Assembly: GCF_015710975.1 (NCBI RefSeq) | Contig: NZ_CP049783.1 | Span: 3,391,501 to 3,455,500, forward strand | DNA from: Paenibacillus polymyxa | GTDB lineage: Bacteria > Bacillota > Bacilli > Paenibacillales > Paenibacillaceae | Length of the DNA stretch: 64,000 nt | Reading direction: 5' to 3' | In this document: piece by piece, positions 46,501-54,693 of the stretch | Layout: every line of letters begins with the position of its first letter | Position numbering within the stretch: the stretch's first letter is position 1 | The notes under the pieces: model-generated | Told to the model about the DNA's origin: nothing | What the model saw: the letters and a program-made list of their open reading frames with translations, nothing else | Databases searched by the model: none | Position numbers and translations under genes: made by a program

Positions 46501-49500
46501 ATCCAGCCGCACCATCTGCACACTGAAGCCATTCAGGGCGAGCATATCGCATCCCAGGCCATATCGACCGATGCTTTGCAGGATGCGTCCGTTACGTCTG
46601 ATAAATTGGCGGATGAGGGTGTGACTGCCGCCAAACTGTCGGCCCACTCGGTACAGTCGTGGCACATTACAGACGAAGCGGTGCAAGGAAATCATTTGGC
46701 AGAAGAGTCCATCCAGTCGAACCATCTAGCGCCGGAAAGTGTAACCTCAGCCCACTTGCAGTCTTCGTCAGTGCTCACGAGCCATCTGGCCCCGGATAGT
46801 GTGTCCGGCCGTGCGCTACAAGCGGAAAGCGTCACCTCGGATAAGTTGGCAGCCCACTCAGTGCAAGGAACGAATCTTGCGGAAGACAGCGTCGGCCCGT
46901 CACATTTGTCTGCACAGTCGGTACACGCCCGGCACCTGGCAACAGGTGCAGTACAGGATACAACGCTGGCAAAGGGAGCAGTGAAGTCGGTACACATTAC
47001 CCCGGGGTCCATCCAGCCGCATCACCTGCACACTGGAAGCATTCAGGGCGAGCATATCGCATCCCAGGCCATATCGACCGATGCTTTGCAGGATGAGTCC
47101 GTTACGTCTGATAAATTGGCGGATGAGGGTGTGACTGCCGCCAAGTTGTCGGTCAACTCGGTACAGCCGTGGCACATTACAGATGAAGCGGTGCAAGGAA
47201 ATCATTTGGCGACAGAAGCCATCCAGTCAAGCCATCTGGCCTCGGAATCCGTTACCTCTCGCCATTTGCAGGCTTCCTCAGTGCTTACGAGCCATTTGGC
47301 GCCAGATAGTGTATCCGGTCGTGCACTACAGGCGGAAAGCGTCACCTCAGAAAAGCTGGCAGCACGCTCGGTACAAGGGACGAATCTTGCGGAAGGCAGC
47401 ATCGGCCCGTCACATTTGTCGGCACAGTCCGTACACAGCCGGCATCTGGTAGCCGGAGCGGTACAGGATAGAGCGTTGGCAGAGGGAGCAGTGAAATCTG
47501 TGCATATCGCTCCAGAATCGATCCAGTCGCACCATTTGCACACTGGAAGCATTCAGGGCGAGCATATCGCATCCCAGTCGATATCGACTGATGTTTTACA
47601 GGATGAGTCCGTTACGTCTGATAAATTGGCGGATGAGGGTGTGACTGCCGCCAAGCTGTCGGCTCACTCCGTACAGCCGTGGCACATTACAGATGAAGCG
47701 GTGCAAGCTAATCATTTGGCAGAAGAGGCCGTTCAGTCGAGCCATCTGGCGCCGGAATCTGTCACCTCAGCTCACTTACAACCTTCGGTGATACTTGCGA
47801 GCCATTTGGCACCAGAAAGTGTATCCGGTCTTGCGCTACAAGCGGAAAGCGTCACTTCGGAAAAGCTGGCAGCGCGCTCGGTGCAAGGGACGAATCTTGC
47901 GGAAGATAGCGTCGGTCCTTCGCATTTGTCCGCACAGTCGGTACACACTCAGCATTTGGCAGTCGGCGCAGTCCAGGATACAGCGCTAGCCGAGGGGGCA
48001 GTGAAGTCGGTACACATTGTCCCGGAATCGATCCAGCGGCATCATCTGCAAACTGGAACCATTCAGAGCGAGCATTTGGCATCCCAGTCGATATCGACCG
48101 ATGCCTTACAGGATCAGTCCGTTACGTCTGATAAATTGGCGGATGAGGGTGTGACTGCCGCCAAGCTGTCGGCTCACTCGGTACAGCCGTGGCACATTGC
48201 GGACGAAGCCGTGCAAGCCAATCATTTGGCACAAGAGACCATCCAGTCGAGCCATCTGTCACCGGAATCTGTTACCTCAGCCCACTTGCAGTCTTCGGCG
48301 GTGCTTGCGAGCCATCTGGCTCCGGATAGTGTGTCTAGTCGTGCGCTACAAGCGGAAAGCGTCACCTCAGAGAAGCTGGCAGCCCACTCGGTGCAAGGAA
48401 CGAATCTTGCGGAAGGCAGCGTCGGCCCGTCACATCTGTCTGCACATTCGGTACACACCCAGCATCTGGCAGACGGTGCAGTCCAGGATACAGCGCTAGC
48501 CGAGGGGGCAGTGAAGTCGGTACACATCGCCCCGGAATCGGTCCAATCGCACCATCTGCCTACTGGAACCATTCGGGGAGAGCATCTGGCATCTCAGTCG
48601 ATATCGACCGATGCCTTACAGGATGAGTCCGTTACGTCTGATAAATTGGCAGATGAGGTCGTGACAGCTGCCAAAATATCTCCACATTCCGTCCAGCCAT
48701 GGCACATTACGGATGAAGCCGTGCAAGCCAATCATTTGGCAGAAGAGATCGTTCAGTCGAGCCATCTGGCGCCAGAGTCCGTCACCTCAGCCCACTTGCA
48801 GTCTTCGACTGTGCTTGCGAGCCATCTGGCCTCGGATAGTGTGTCTAGTCGTGCGCTACAAGCGGAAAGCGTCACCTCGGAGAAGTTGGCGGTCCACTCG
48901 GTACAAGGGGCGAATCTTGCGGAAGGCAGCGTGGGTCCTTCGCATTTGTCCGCACAGTCGGTACACACCCTGCATTTGGCAACTGGCGCAGTACAGGATA
49001 CAGCGCTGGCAAAAGGTGCAGTGAAGTCCGTGCATATTGCCCCGGAATCGATCCAGTCGCACCATCTGCACACTGGAACCATTCAGGGCGAGCATCTGGC
49101 GTCCCAGTCAATATCGACGGAGGCCTTACAGGATGAGTCCGTTACGTCCGACAAACTGGCAGATGAGGTTGTGACAGCTGCCAAAATATCTCCACATTCC
49201 GTCCAGCCATGGCACATTACGGACGAAGCCGTGCAAGCCCATCATTTGGCAGAAGAGACCATCCAGTCGAGCCATCTGGCGCCGGAATCTATCACCTCAG
49301 CCCACTTGCAGCCTTCGGCAGTGACGATCCAGCATATTGCGCCAGGGAGCGTATCTGTTCACGCGCTCCAGGCAGGCAGCGTGAACGCTGAGAAGCTTGC
49401 GCTTCGCGCGGTGCGTGCTTCGAATCTGGCGGAAGCCAGTGTAAGCTCCGTACATTTGACAGAGCATGCCGTGCACTCCCAGCATTTGTCCGATGGGGCG

Positions 49501-50337
49501 ATTCAAGAGTCAGCACTGGCAGAGGGGGCTGTGCAGTCCCGTCACATTTCACCGGATTCTGTTCAATCTGAGCATTTGCAAGCAGGAGCTATTCAGTCAC
49601 AGCATATCGGCTGGCAGGCGGTGTCAGAGCAAGCTATACAGGATGGAGCAGTGACGTCCGGCAAACTCGCAGATGGAACGGTGGAGTCCCGCCATGTGGC
49701 TGAGGAGGCAATTGAAGGTCAGCATATTGCAAAGGAAGTCATTGATTCGCACCACATAAAGCCCGGCTCGGTGACACTGGATCAATTATCCACAGATATT
49801 CATCTCTCGGGGCTTTTACCGGAGGAAGGGATCAGTGGCGACAAACTTCAGGCAAACAGTATATCCCGCGGCCATCTGCAGGATCAGGTCGTCAACAGTG
49901 AGGTGCTAAGCCCAGAAGCTGTAGGTCCAGAGCATCTACAGGCTGCTGCGGTACAAAGTCATCATGTGGCAGAGCAGAGCATCGAAGGTCATCATCTGGC
50001 AGAAGGTTCCGTTGGCTCACGTGAGCTGGAACTGAATGCAGTGACACCGGAGCATTTGAGCATCACCCCGGTTCGTACTTGTGCGAACCAGCCTGCATTA
50101 CAGCAGTTTGGCAGAGCGCCGTTTCTTTTAAAAGGAAGCGAAGGAGAGACGGAAGTAACCATTGTATTTGGGGAGCCATTTGTGAACCCGGACTACACGT
50201 TGGTAGCGATGACGAACCATCCTCTCTTTCATGCAACACTGAAATCCCAGACGACTAATGGAGCGGTGATCGTTGTAACCAAGTGGAGTGAAACCGCGCA
50301 TAACTACGGTATTATTTCCTGGATTGCCATCGGTTAG
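43561..50337 (+). CDS. Giant decapeptide-repeat fibre-like protein, 2258 aa
   Basis: Three parts are visible. Residues 1-145 are basic then very acidic, with a Pro-Glu run (PEPEPEPEPEP), and lack a signal peptide. About 202 ten-residue repeats follow without a break, consensus [SA]-[VI]-x-x-x-[HK]-[LI]-A-x-x (for example AVQANHLAEE). The last 88 residues form a compact beta-rich cap ending YGIISWIAIG, resembling H-type-lectin or tail-fibre tips. The repeats recall those of phage tail fibres and some spore-surface proteins; a long beta-solenoid or trimeric fibre is inferred. Starts at TTG after AAGGGAGAG. Neighbouring collagen-like and DUF4183 genes suggest a spore or cell-surface setting. Confidence 0.85.
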   Translation: MKNKSRKTNRNKKPLYRVIDPDMNELSMIQRSKPLPAERETEARLHQVASPPPPTTEESEIQTVVEPEVEALQEKEIEVADVEETPALMEEPPLPELEPELELDPEPEPEPEPEPEPEPDPIDVEEILNNKKAPHVNNAFIYTDDLSDLAVTGEKIAPASIDSSKLKQESIQTESLADYAVHTIKIADGAVTASKIAPDSITVEHLSDASVAGSKLQDRSISGEKLRDGSITPEKLADKIISGDHIANGSIESRHFKQWIVSSDMLQDQSVTSDKIRSGTIQSNNLANEAVDSSKLGDQSVTTSKLRDGAVDGAKIQAGSIESAHLTEHAVLARHLAPGSINRKQLSNGIVGREQLEEGVVSGRHLESEAVTSTHIQAGAIERKHLSPGSIGEEQLGTGQVTARHIADRSIQSNKLADQSVGSLQIVDQSVTSSKISDQSILPHKIADEAVLTRHIATAAIQGPQISPEAVSSVHLQSEIIRKDHIASEAVTEQHLHSGAVTSEKIGKGAVLDHHVANQAIKENHIASSAIKSDKIADEAVIETKISTGAVTGNKIASQAITHVHIATGVIRENHLADNSVGGKALQAQAVDSTHLAQSSVQSKHLGEDSVGTAALQEQSVTADILGEGAVQTAHLASGAVYSHHLQDHAVTSLKLSPESVATDKINDLAITAPKLAEGSVTSSKLSARSVQPWHITDKAVLSNHLAVEAVEANHLAPESVTSNHLQSASIQTKHLAPDSVSGHALQSESVTSEKLAARAVQASNLAENSVGPGHLAAQAVHTRHLAAGAVEDTILAQNAVKSEHLAAESIQSEHLQSGIIQGEHIALQAIATPAIQDEAVTSAKLSEESVTSTKLSAHAVQSGHIMDEAVQSNHLAVAVVDSTHLASGAVTSVHLQASSVLTRHLAPDSVSGRALQAESVTSEKLAARSVQGMNLAEGSIGPSHLSVQSVHTRHLAAGAVQDRVLAEGAVKSVHIAPESIQPHHLHTEAIQGEHIASQAISTDALQDASVTSDKLADEGVTAAKLSAHSVQSWHITDEAVQGNHLAEESIQSNHLAPESVTSAHLQSSSVLTSHLAPDSVSGRALQAESVTSDKLAAHSVQGTNLAEDSVGPSHLSAQSVHARHLATGAVQDTTLAKGAVKSVHITPGSIQPHHLHTGSIQGEHIASQAISTDALQDESVTSDKLADEGVTAAKLSVNSVQPWHITDEAVQGNHLATEAIQSSHLASESVTSRHLQASSVLTSHLAPDSVSGRALQAESVTSEKLAARSVQGTNLAEGSIGPSHLSAQSVHSRHLVAGAVQDRALAEGAVKSVHIAPESIQSHHLHTGSIQGEHIASQSISTDVLQDESVTSDKLADEGVTAAKLSAHSVQPWHITDEAVQANHLAEEAVQSSHLAPESVTSAHLQPSVILASHLAPESVSGLALQAESVTSEKLAARSVQGTNLAEDSVGPSHLSAQSVHTQHLAVGAVQDTALAEGAVKSVHIVPESIQRHHLQTGTIQSEHLASQSISTDALQDQSVTSDKLADEGVTAAKLSAHSVQPWHIADEAVQANHLAQETIQSSHLSPESVTSAHLQSSAVLASHLAPDSVSSRALQAESVTSEKLAAHSVQGTNLAEGSVGPSHLSAHSVHTQHLADGAVQDTALAEGAVKSVHIAPESVQSHHLPTGTIRGEHLASQSISTDALQDESVTSDKLADEVVTAAKISPHSVQPWHITDEAVQANHLAEEIVQSSHLAPESVTSAHLQSSTVLASHLASDSVSSRALQAESVTSEKLAVHSVQGANLAEGSVGPSHLSAQSVHTLHLATGAVQDTALAKGAVKSVHIAPESIQSHHLHTGTIQGEHLASQSISTEALQDESVTSDKLADEVVTAAKISPHSVQPWHITDEAVQAHHLAEETIQSSHLAPESITSAHLQPSAVTIQHIAPGSVSVHALQAGSVNAEKLALRAVRASNLAEASVSSVHLTEHAVHSQHLSDGAIQESALAEGAVQSRHISPDSVQSEHLQAGAIQSQHIGWQAVSEQAIQDGAVTSGKLADGTVESRHVAEEAIEGQHIAKEVIDSHHIKPGSVTLDQLSTDIHLSGLLPEEGISGDKLQANSISRGHLQDQVVNSEVLSPEAVGPEHLQAAAVQSHHVAEQSIEGHHLAEGSVGSRELELNAVTPEHLSITPVRTCANQPALQQFGRAPFLLKGSEGETEVTIVFGEPFVNPDYTLVAMTNHPLFHATLKSQTTNGAVIVVTKWSETAHNYGIISWIAIG
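44008..50070 (+). repeat. About 202 tandem 30-bp coding repeats
   Basis: Each decapeptide takes exactly 30 bp, and the phase never changes over 6 kb: the residue at position 2 of the decad falls at the same place in every 60-base line. Any insertion or deletion that was not a multiple of 30 bp has evidently been removed. Confidence 0.9.
45781..49350 (+). repeat. Seven 510-bp super-repeats
   Basis: The segment coding SVSGRALQAESVTSEKLA or a close variant begins at 45781, 46291, 46801, 47311, 47821, 48331 and 48841, exactly 510 bp (17 decads, 170 residues) apart; a diverged eighth copy starts at 49351. Nucleotide identity between the central copies is very high, indicating recent amplification or gene conversion. 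Confidence 0.9.
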
Positions 50338-50494
50338 TGGAGATGATGGTTGCAACACTTATAGCGTGCAGACTCATGTGTTTTCCAGATACAGAGCTGC
50401 ACGCTTTTTCATATACTTTTCACATATTTGCTCCACAATTATCCCGAATTCTCCTGATAAGCTAAAGATACTTTAAAGGAGAGGTGATTCAATC

Positions 50495-50992
50495 ATGAAA
50501 AAATGGACTAAAAATGCAGCAGCCGTATTGACCGTAGTAAGCGTACTGGGAGGAGCAAGCAGCGCATTCGCCGCTACAGCAACCACAACTCCAGCCACCA
50601 CTGCACCAGCCATCAAAACTCCTGCGGTTACGACTCCTGCTAGCAAAGCACCGTCAAAAGCGCCTGCAACGAAAACACCTGTGGTGAAAGCACCTGTTAA
50701 AAAAGCTGCAACAGCTCATAAAGCAACAACCAAAGCAAAAAAAGCTCCTGCCAAAAAAGCCATTGCGAAAAAAGTGGCAAGCCACAAAGCAAAAGCAGTG
50801 AAAGCAAAACACCGCACAGTTAAACATCATGTGAAAAAACATAACGCTGTTCAACACAAGGTAGCAGCACATAAAACTCGTGCACAACATGTCGTAGCTA
50901 AAAAAGCAACCCATAAAGTTCCAGTAAAAAAAGCAGTCCCAGCCAAAACTGCTCCAAAGGCAGCAGCTAAAGTAGTAACAACTAAGAAATAA
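50495..50992 (+). CDS. Secreted lysine/alanine-rich polycationic protein, 165 aa
   Basis: A clear signal peptide (MKKWTKNAAAVLTVVSVLGG, cut near AFA) is followed by a Thr/Pro/Ala segment and then about 110 residues of Lys/Ala/His/Val repeats (KKAPAKKAIAKKVASHKAK) like histone H1 tails. The mature protein should be very basic and unstructured. It may bind DNA, teichoic acid or another polyanion outside the cell. AAAGGAGAGG precedes the ATG. It follows the giant fibre gene, whose N-terminal region is strongly acidic. Confidence 0.8.
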   Translation: MKKWTKNAAAVLTVVSVLGGASSAFAATATTTPATTAPAIKTPAVTTPASKAPSKAPATKTPVVKAPVKKAATAHKATTKAKKAPAKKAIAKKVASHKAKAVKAKHRTVKHHVKKHNAVQHKVAAHKTRAQHVVAKKATHKVPVKKAVPAKTAPKAAAKVVTTKK

Positions 50993-51063
50993 GGTAGAAA
51001 ATAAGGTAGAAGTGTAGTTAGCTTTCAGTTCACCTGGCATATACAGCAGCGATTCATGATAAG

Positions 51064-51099
51064 AAAAGACGGGACCGGGAACGGTATACCCGTCTTTTG
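51064..51099 (+). terminator. Intrinsic terminator after the polycation gene
   Basis: AAAAGACGGG pairs with CCCGTCTTTT. Confidence 0.7.
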
Positions 51100-51173
51100 T
51101 CTATTCTGCTGGGCTTCTGTTAAGCTTAAAGAAAGGATGCTAGCATCCAGAACAACGGCAAGGGGTTAAGGCC

Positions 51174-51884
51174 ATGACAAAAATAGTAGTAGTGGATGAC
51201 GATGTGTTCATTTTGCAATTAATATCTGAATATTTGAAAAAAGAGTCCTACGAGGTAACTTCCTTTTCCAGTGGGAAAACATTGGTAGAGCATATCCGAA
51301 CAAACCGTCCAGATTGCCTCGTGCTTGATATTATGATGCCGGGCATTGACGGGCTTTCTCTATTGACTCAGCTTCGTGAGTTTACAGAAATGCCGATCAT
51401 TATGATCTCCGCGCGCGGAGAGGAAAGTGACCGTATCCACGGGCTGGAATTGGGATGCAGTGATTTTTTGACCAAGCCCTTTAATCCAAGAGAGCTGGTG
51501 GGAAGGGTCAAAGCGATGCTGAGACTGAGCAAGGCGGGCACGTCTGCATCCGATGACAAGCAAGCAGCAGAGAGCACAAATCTTTGCCATGCAGGCAATC
51601 TGTGCATTTTTGCTGACTTTCGTAAAGTTACAGTAGACGGACAAACGTTAAATTTGACCTCACGTGAATTCGACCTGTTGCTGTTTCTTGCGAATCATCT
51701 GGAAAGGCCTTTTGGCAGAGAGCATTTGATTCAGCAGGTGTGGAGCTATGACTTTATAGGTGATGTGAGAGTCGTAGATGATCTGGTCAAACGTATTCGC
51801 AAAAAGTTGGCAGAATACCACTCTACGCTTGTCATTAACACGGTATGGGGATTTGGATATAAAGCAACGGTTCAGGAGATGTAG
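51174..51884 (+). CDS. OmpR-family response regulator
   Basis: A 236-aa regulator: receiver domain (1-120) with acidic pocket VVDDD, phospho-acceptor Asp52 in VLDIMMPG and Lys in FLTKPFNP, then a winged-helix DNA-binding domain (about 140-236) with TSREFDLLLFLANH and VVDDLVKRIRKKL. Two bases separate its stop from the kinase start, so it forms a cognate pair with it. Target genes are unknown; the adjacent OppD-like gene is a candidate. Confidence 0.92.
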   Translation: MTKIVVVDDDVFILQLISEYLKKESYEVTSFSSGKTLVEHIRTNRPDCLVLDIMMPGIDGLSLLTQLREFTEMPIIMISARGEESDRIHGLELGCSDFLTKPFNPRELVGRVKAMLRLSKAGTSASDDKQAAESTNLCHAGNLCIFADFRKVTVDGQTLNLTSREFDLLLFLANHLERPFGREHLIQQVWSYDFIGDVRVVDDLVKRIRKKLAEYHSTLVINTVWGFGYKATVQEM

Positions 51885-51886
51885 CC

Positions 51887-53266
51887 ATGCGTACGATGAG
51901 AGCCAAAATTCTGCTGTCCCTGTCCATTGCCATGCTGATTACTGTCTGTATTACGGTGGTCTTATTTATTAGGCTCATCGATGACATTCTGGTGAATCAG
52001 GCCAAATCCAAGCTTCATGAGCAGGCACGCAAAGCCGTCCACATTATGAGTGACGGAGGCTTTGATCGACTGGATAATGCCGAATTTAACTATGTTATCA
52101 AGGGTGTGCTTTTATCTGCCGATTACTTTATTTTAAGCACGGATAACCGCATCATCGACTCCAGCGTCTCTGGGATGGAAGGCAAAAAGATCGAGCATTT
52201 GCTTTTGACCCGCCAAGGATTTTTTGCATCGGTTCATCCCTCTGCCCACGATCTGGTTACTACACATGAAGGCGTTGCGGTGCTTCAAGGTAAAAAGGTG
52301 TTGTTTACGAATGAAGAACTGCCCGGACAACCTTTCCGCATCTTTGTATACTCACCCTTATCTTCTTTGAGAGCCCTCTATGTACCGTTAATGAGGACTA
52401 CGTTACTATCGATCGTAGCGAGTTTTCTGGTGATTCTCGTTATTGGTCTGATGATTGTTTCACGTCTGGTGCGTCCACTCAAACGATTGAAAGAGGCGGT
52501 AGGCAACTATGAGCCGAATCAGCCACAGGATAGTGAGTTTCCGCAGGCGGACAAAAGCGAAATTGGCGAACTAATAGGCACCTTTCATTCCATGTCGGCC
52601 CGCATTCAGCAGCACCACCACAGCCAAATTGAATTTCTGCAAAATGTATCACACGAGCTAAGGACACCGTTAATGTCCATTCAAGGTTATGTATATGCCA
52701 TTCAGGATCAAGTAGTATCCCAGGACGAGGGACTGAGCATCATTAAAGTGCAATCCCAGCGATTAATTGATATGGTGGAAAAGTTGCTTCAGCTATCGAG
52801 GCTGGAGGCGTTGAATGAGGAATGGCCTGTCTCTCTGATTGATCTGAGAAGTATGGCGGAGGACGCTGTTCATCTATTGATGCCGATGGCCAGTGAACGC
52901 TCTATCTCGCTTCGAGTGGAGGGAGAGGGTCTGCATGTGGCCGTTCCGGCTGAGCAATTATTCCGCATGATATTGAATTTGCTGCAAAATGCAGTTCGAC
53001 ACACCTCTACGGAGGTTGTCATTCATTTGGAGACGGGGACAACGGCGGAGGTTGTGTGGGTTATGCATGTAGATGATGATGGGAGAGGACTAACCGAGTC
53101 TGAAGCAGCCGAGGTGTTTGGAAGATTCTATACAGGATCAAATGGCGTCACGGGACTAGGATTGGCCATCTGCCGTCAAATAGCCTCCCGACTGAATGGA
53201 GAACTACTTTGTACACGATCGCCATTAGGTGGTGCACGCTTTAGTTACATTCAACACATGTTATAA
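51887..53266 (+). CDS. Sensor histidine kinase
   Basis: A 459-aa membrane kinase: helix 1 at about 7-30, an extracytoplasmic sensor region (30-165) with a single-Cache or PAS-like look, helix 2 at about 167-190, HAMP, HisKA with His256 in NVSHELRTPL and an ATPase domain with N box NLLQNAVRH, DDDGRG and GLGLAICRQ. Ligand unknown. The ribosome site GGAGATGTAGCC overlaps the regulator's end. Confidence 0.92.
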   Translation: MRTMRAKILLSLSIAMLITVCITVVLFIRLIDDILVNQAKSKLHEQARKAVHIMSDGGFDRLDNAEFNYVIKGVLLSADYFILSTDNRIIDSSVSGMEGKKIEHLLLTRQGFFASVHPSAHDLVTTHEGVAVLQGKKVLFTNEELPGQPFRIFVYSPLSSLRALYVPLMRTTLLSIVASFLVILVIGLMIVSRLVRPLKRLKEAVGNYEPNQPQDSEFPQADKSEIGELIGTFHSMSARIQQHHHSQIEFLQNVSHELRTPLMSIQGYVYAIQDQVVSQDEGLSIIKVQSQRLIDMVEKLLQLSRLEALNEEWPVSLIDLRSMAEDAVHLLMPMASERSISLRVEGEGLHVAVPAEQLFRMILNLLQNAVRHTSTEVVIHLETGTTAEVVWVMHVDDDGRGLTESEAAEVFGRFYTGSNGVTGLGLAICRQIASRLNGELLCTRSPLGGARFSYIQHML

Positions 53267-53407
53267 ATGAGGCAAAAATGGTTAAAAATGATCACTTTTT
53301 CGCTTATATATACCACTAACGTGACATATCATGAAAGGTTTTTGGTGATATTTTAGATATTGCTTGACTGGCAGGTACTAAAATGAGTAAAATTATTCGT
53401 ATATACC

Positions 53408-53436
53408 TTGACTCATGAACGTCGTTTTTTTAGATA
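53408..53436 (+). promoter_or_regulatory. Probable promoter of the OppD-like gene
   Basis: TTGACT and TAGATA are 17 bases apart, about 45 bp before the ATG. Confidence 0.5.
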
Positions 53437-53479
53437 GTGGTCAATAATAGTGATGAATAATAAATGAAAGAGTGATGAG

Positions 53480-54547
53480 ATGAACCGCCTTTTGGAAGTG
53501 AAGGACTTAACGATATCTTTCAAGACCCGTCAGGGACTAGTGCAGGCCATTCGTGGCGTAAACTTTCATGTCAATAAAGGAGAGACGCTGGCGATTGTCG
53601 GTGAATCCGGCTCAGGCAAAAGCGTAACCTCACAAGCTGTTATGAAGCTGATCCCGACCCCTCCAGGCATTTATCAAAAGGGTCAAATTATGTTTGACGG
53701 ACAAGAGCTGATTAATAAAACGGAAAAGCAGATGCAAAAAATTCGTGGTAAGGAAATTGGCCTGATTTCTCAGGACCCAATGACTTCACTTAACCCGACG
53801 ATGAAAGTCGGTAAGCAGATCACGGAAGTGCTTTTCAAGCATGAAAAGATATCCAAGGACGCTGCTCGCAAGCGGGGGATTGAGTTGCTGAATCTGGTAG
53901 GTATTCCGCATCCTGAACAGCGTTTTAACCAATATCCGCATGAATTTAGTGGCGGTATGCGTCAACGTGTCGTCATTGCGATGGCATTGGCTGCTAATCC
54001 GAAACTTCTGATTGCCGATGAGCCGACGACTGCGCTGGACGTAACGATTCAAGCTCAAATTTTGGAACTGATGAAGGATCTTCAGAAAAAGATTGATACT
54101 TCTATCATCTTTATTACTCATGACCTCGGTGTTGTGGCGAAGATGGCGGATCGCGTTGCTGTTATGTATGCAGGGCAAATCGTGGAAACAGGTACGGTTA
54201 ATGAAATTTTCTATAACCCAAAACATCCATATACATGGGGACTCCTTGCTTCCATGCCTAGTTTGGACAGCCATGGTCAGAAGCTGGCTGCGATCCCGGG
54301 AACACCACCGGATCTGCTTCACCCACCTGTAGGGGATGCGTTTGCAGCCCGCAGTTCTTATGCCATGAAAATTGACTTTGAGAAAGAGCCTCCGCTCTAT
54401 CAATTGTCTGATACACACTTTGTGAAATCATGGTTGCTTCATCCAGATGCACCTGCAGTTGAGCCACCAGAAGCGGTGAAAGCTAAACTTCGCAAGTTGG
54501 ATAACGCATTTGAAAAGTCGGTTTTAGTTGAACAATACGGCAGTTAA
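53480..54547 (+). CDS. Oligopeptide-type ABC transporter ATPase (OppD/DppD family), unpaired
   Basis: A 355-aa ATPase with Walker A GESGSGKS, signature FSGGMRQR, Walker B LLIADEPT, switch His in ITHDLG and the OppD/DppD C-terminal extension (PHPYTWGLLASMPSLD, then a region lacking the usual four cysteines of the iron-sulfur variants). It normally works with OppF, two permeases and a binding protein, none of which is adjacent; a promoter and a terminator bracket it as a single gene. It may serve a transporter encoded elsewhere. GAAAGAGTGATGAG supplies the ribosome site. Confidence 0.88.
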   Translation: MNRLLEVKDLTISFKTRQGLVQAIRGVNFHVNKGETLAIVGESGSGKSVTSQAVMKLIPTPPGIYQKGQIMFDGQELINKTEKQMQKIRGKEIGLISQDPMTSLNPTMKVGKQITEVLFKHEKISKDAARKRGIELLNLVGIPHPEQRFNQYPHEFSGGMRQRVVIAMALAANPKLLIADEPTTALDVTIQAQILELMKDLQKKIDTSIIFITHDLGVVAKMADRVAVMYAGQIVETGTVNEIFYNPKHPYTWGLLASMPSLDSHGQKLAAIPGTPPDLLHPPVGDAFAARSSYAMKIDFEKEPPLYQLSDTHFVKSWLLHPDAPAVEPPEAVKAKLRKLDNAFEKSVLVEQYGS

Positions 54548-54583
54548 AGCAATATATAATTTATAAATAAGCAGATGATAAAT

Positions 54584-54638
54584 AAAAAAAGGCTGTTTTC
54601 TCCGTATGGAATAATATTACGGAGGAAACAGCCTTTTT
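54584..54638. terminator. Bidirectional terminator
   Basis: AAAAAAAGGCTGTTTTCTCCGTA pairs (arms split at 54584-54606 and 54616-54638) around a short loop; A and T tracts on either side serve the OppD-like gene and the convergent pectate lyase gene. Confidence 0.85.
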
Positions 54639-54693
54639 GGTGTAACACCACAGGTTGCATGAGTCTGTGGTGATTTGTATTATACGGTAGCGC

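Noticed and set aside
44008..50070. Regular 30-bp repeats reminiscent of a CRISPR array
   Set aside because: The repeats are contiguous, have no unique spacers, and are fully coding in one frame as decapeptides.
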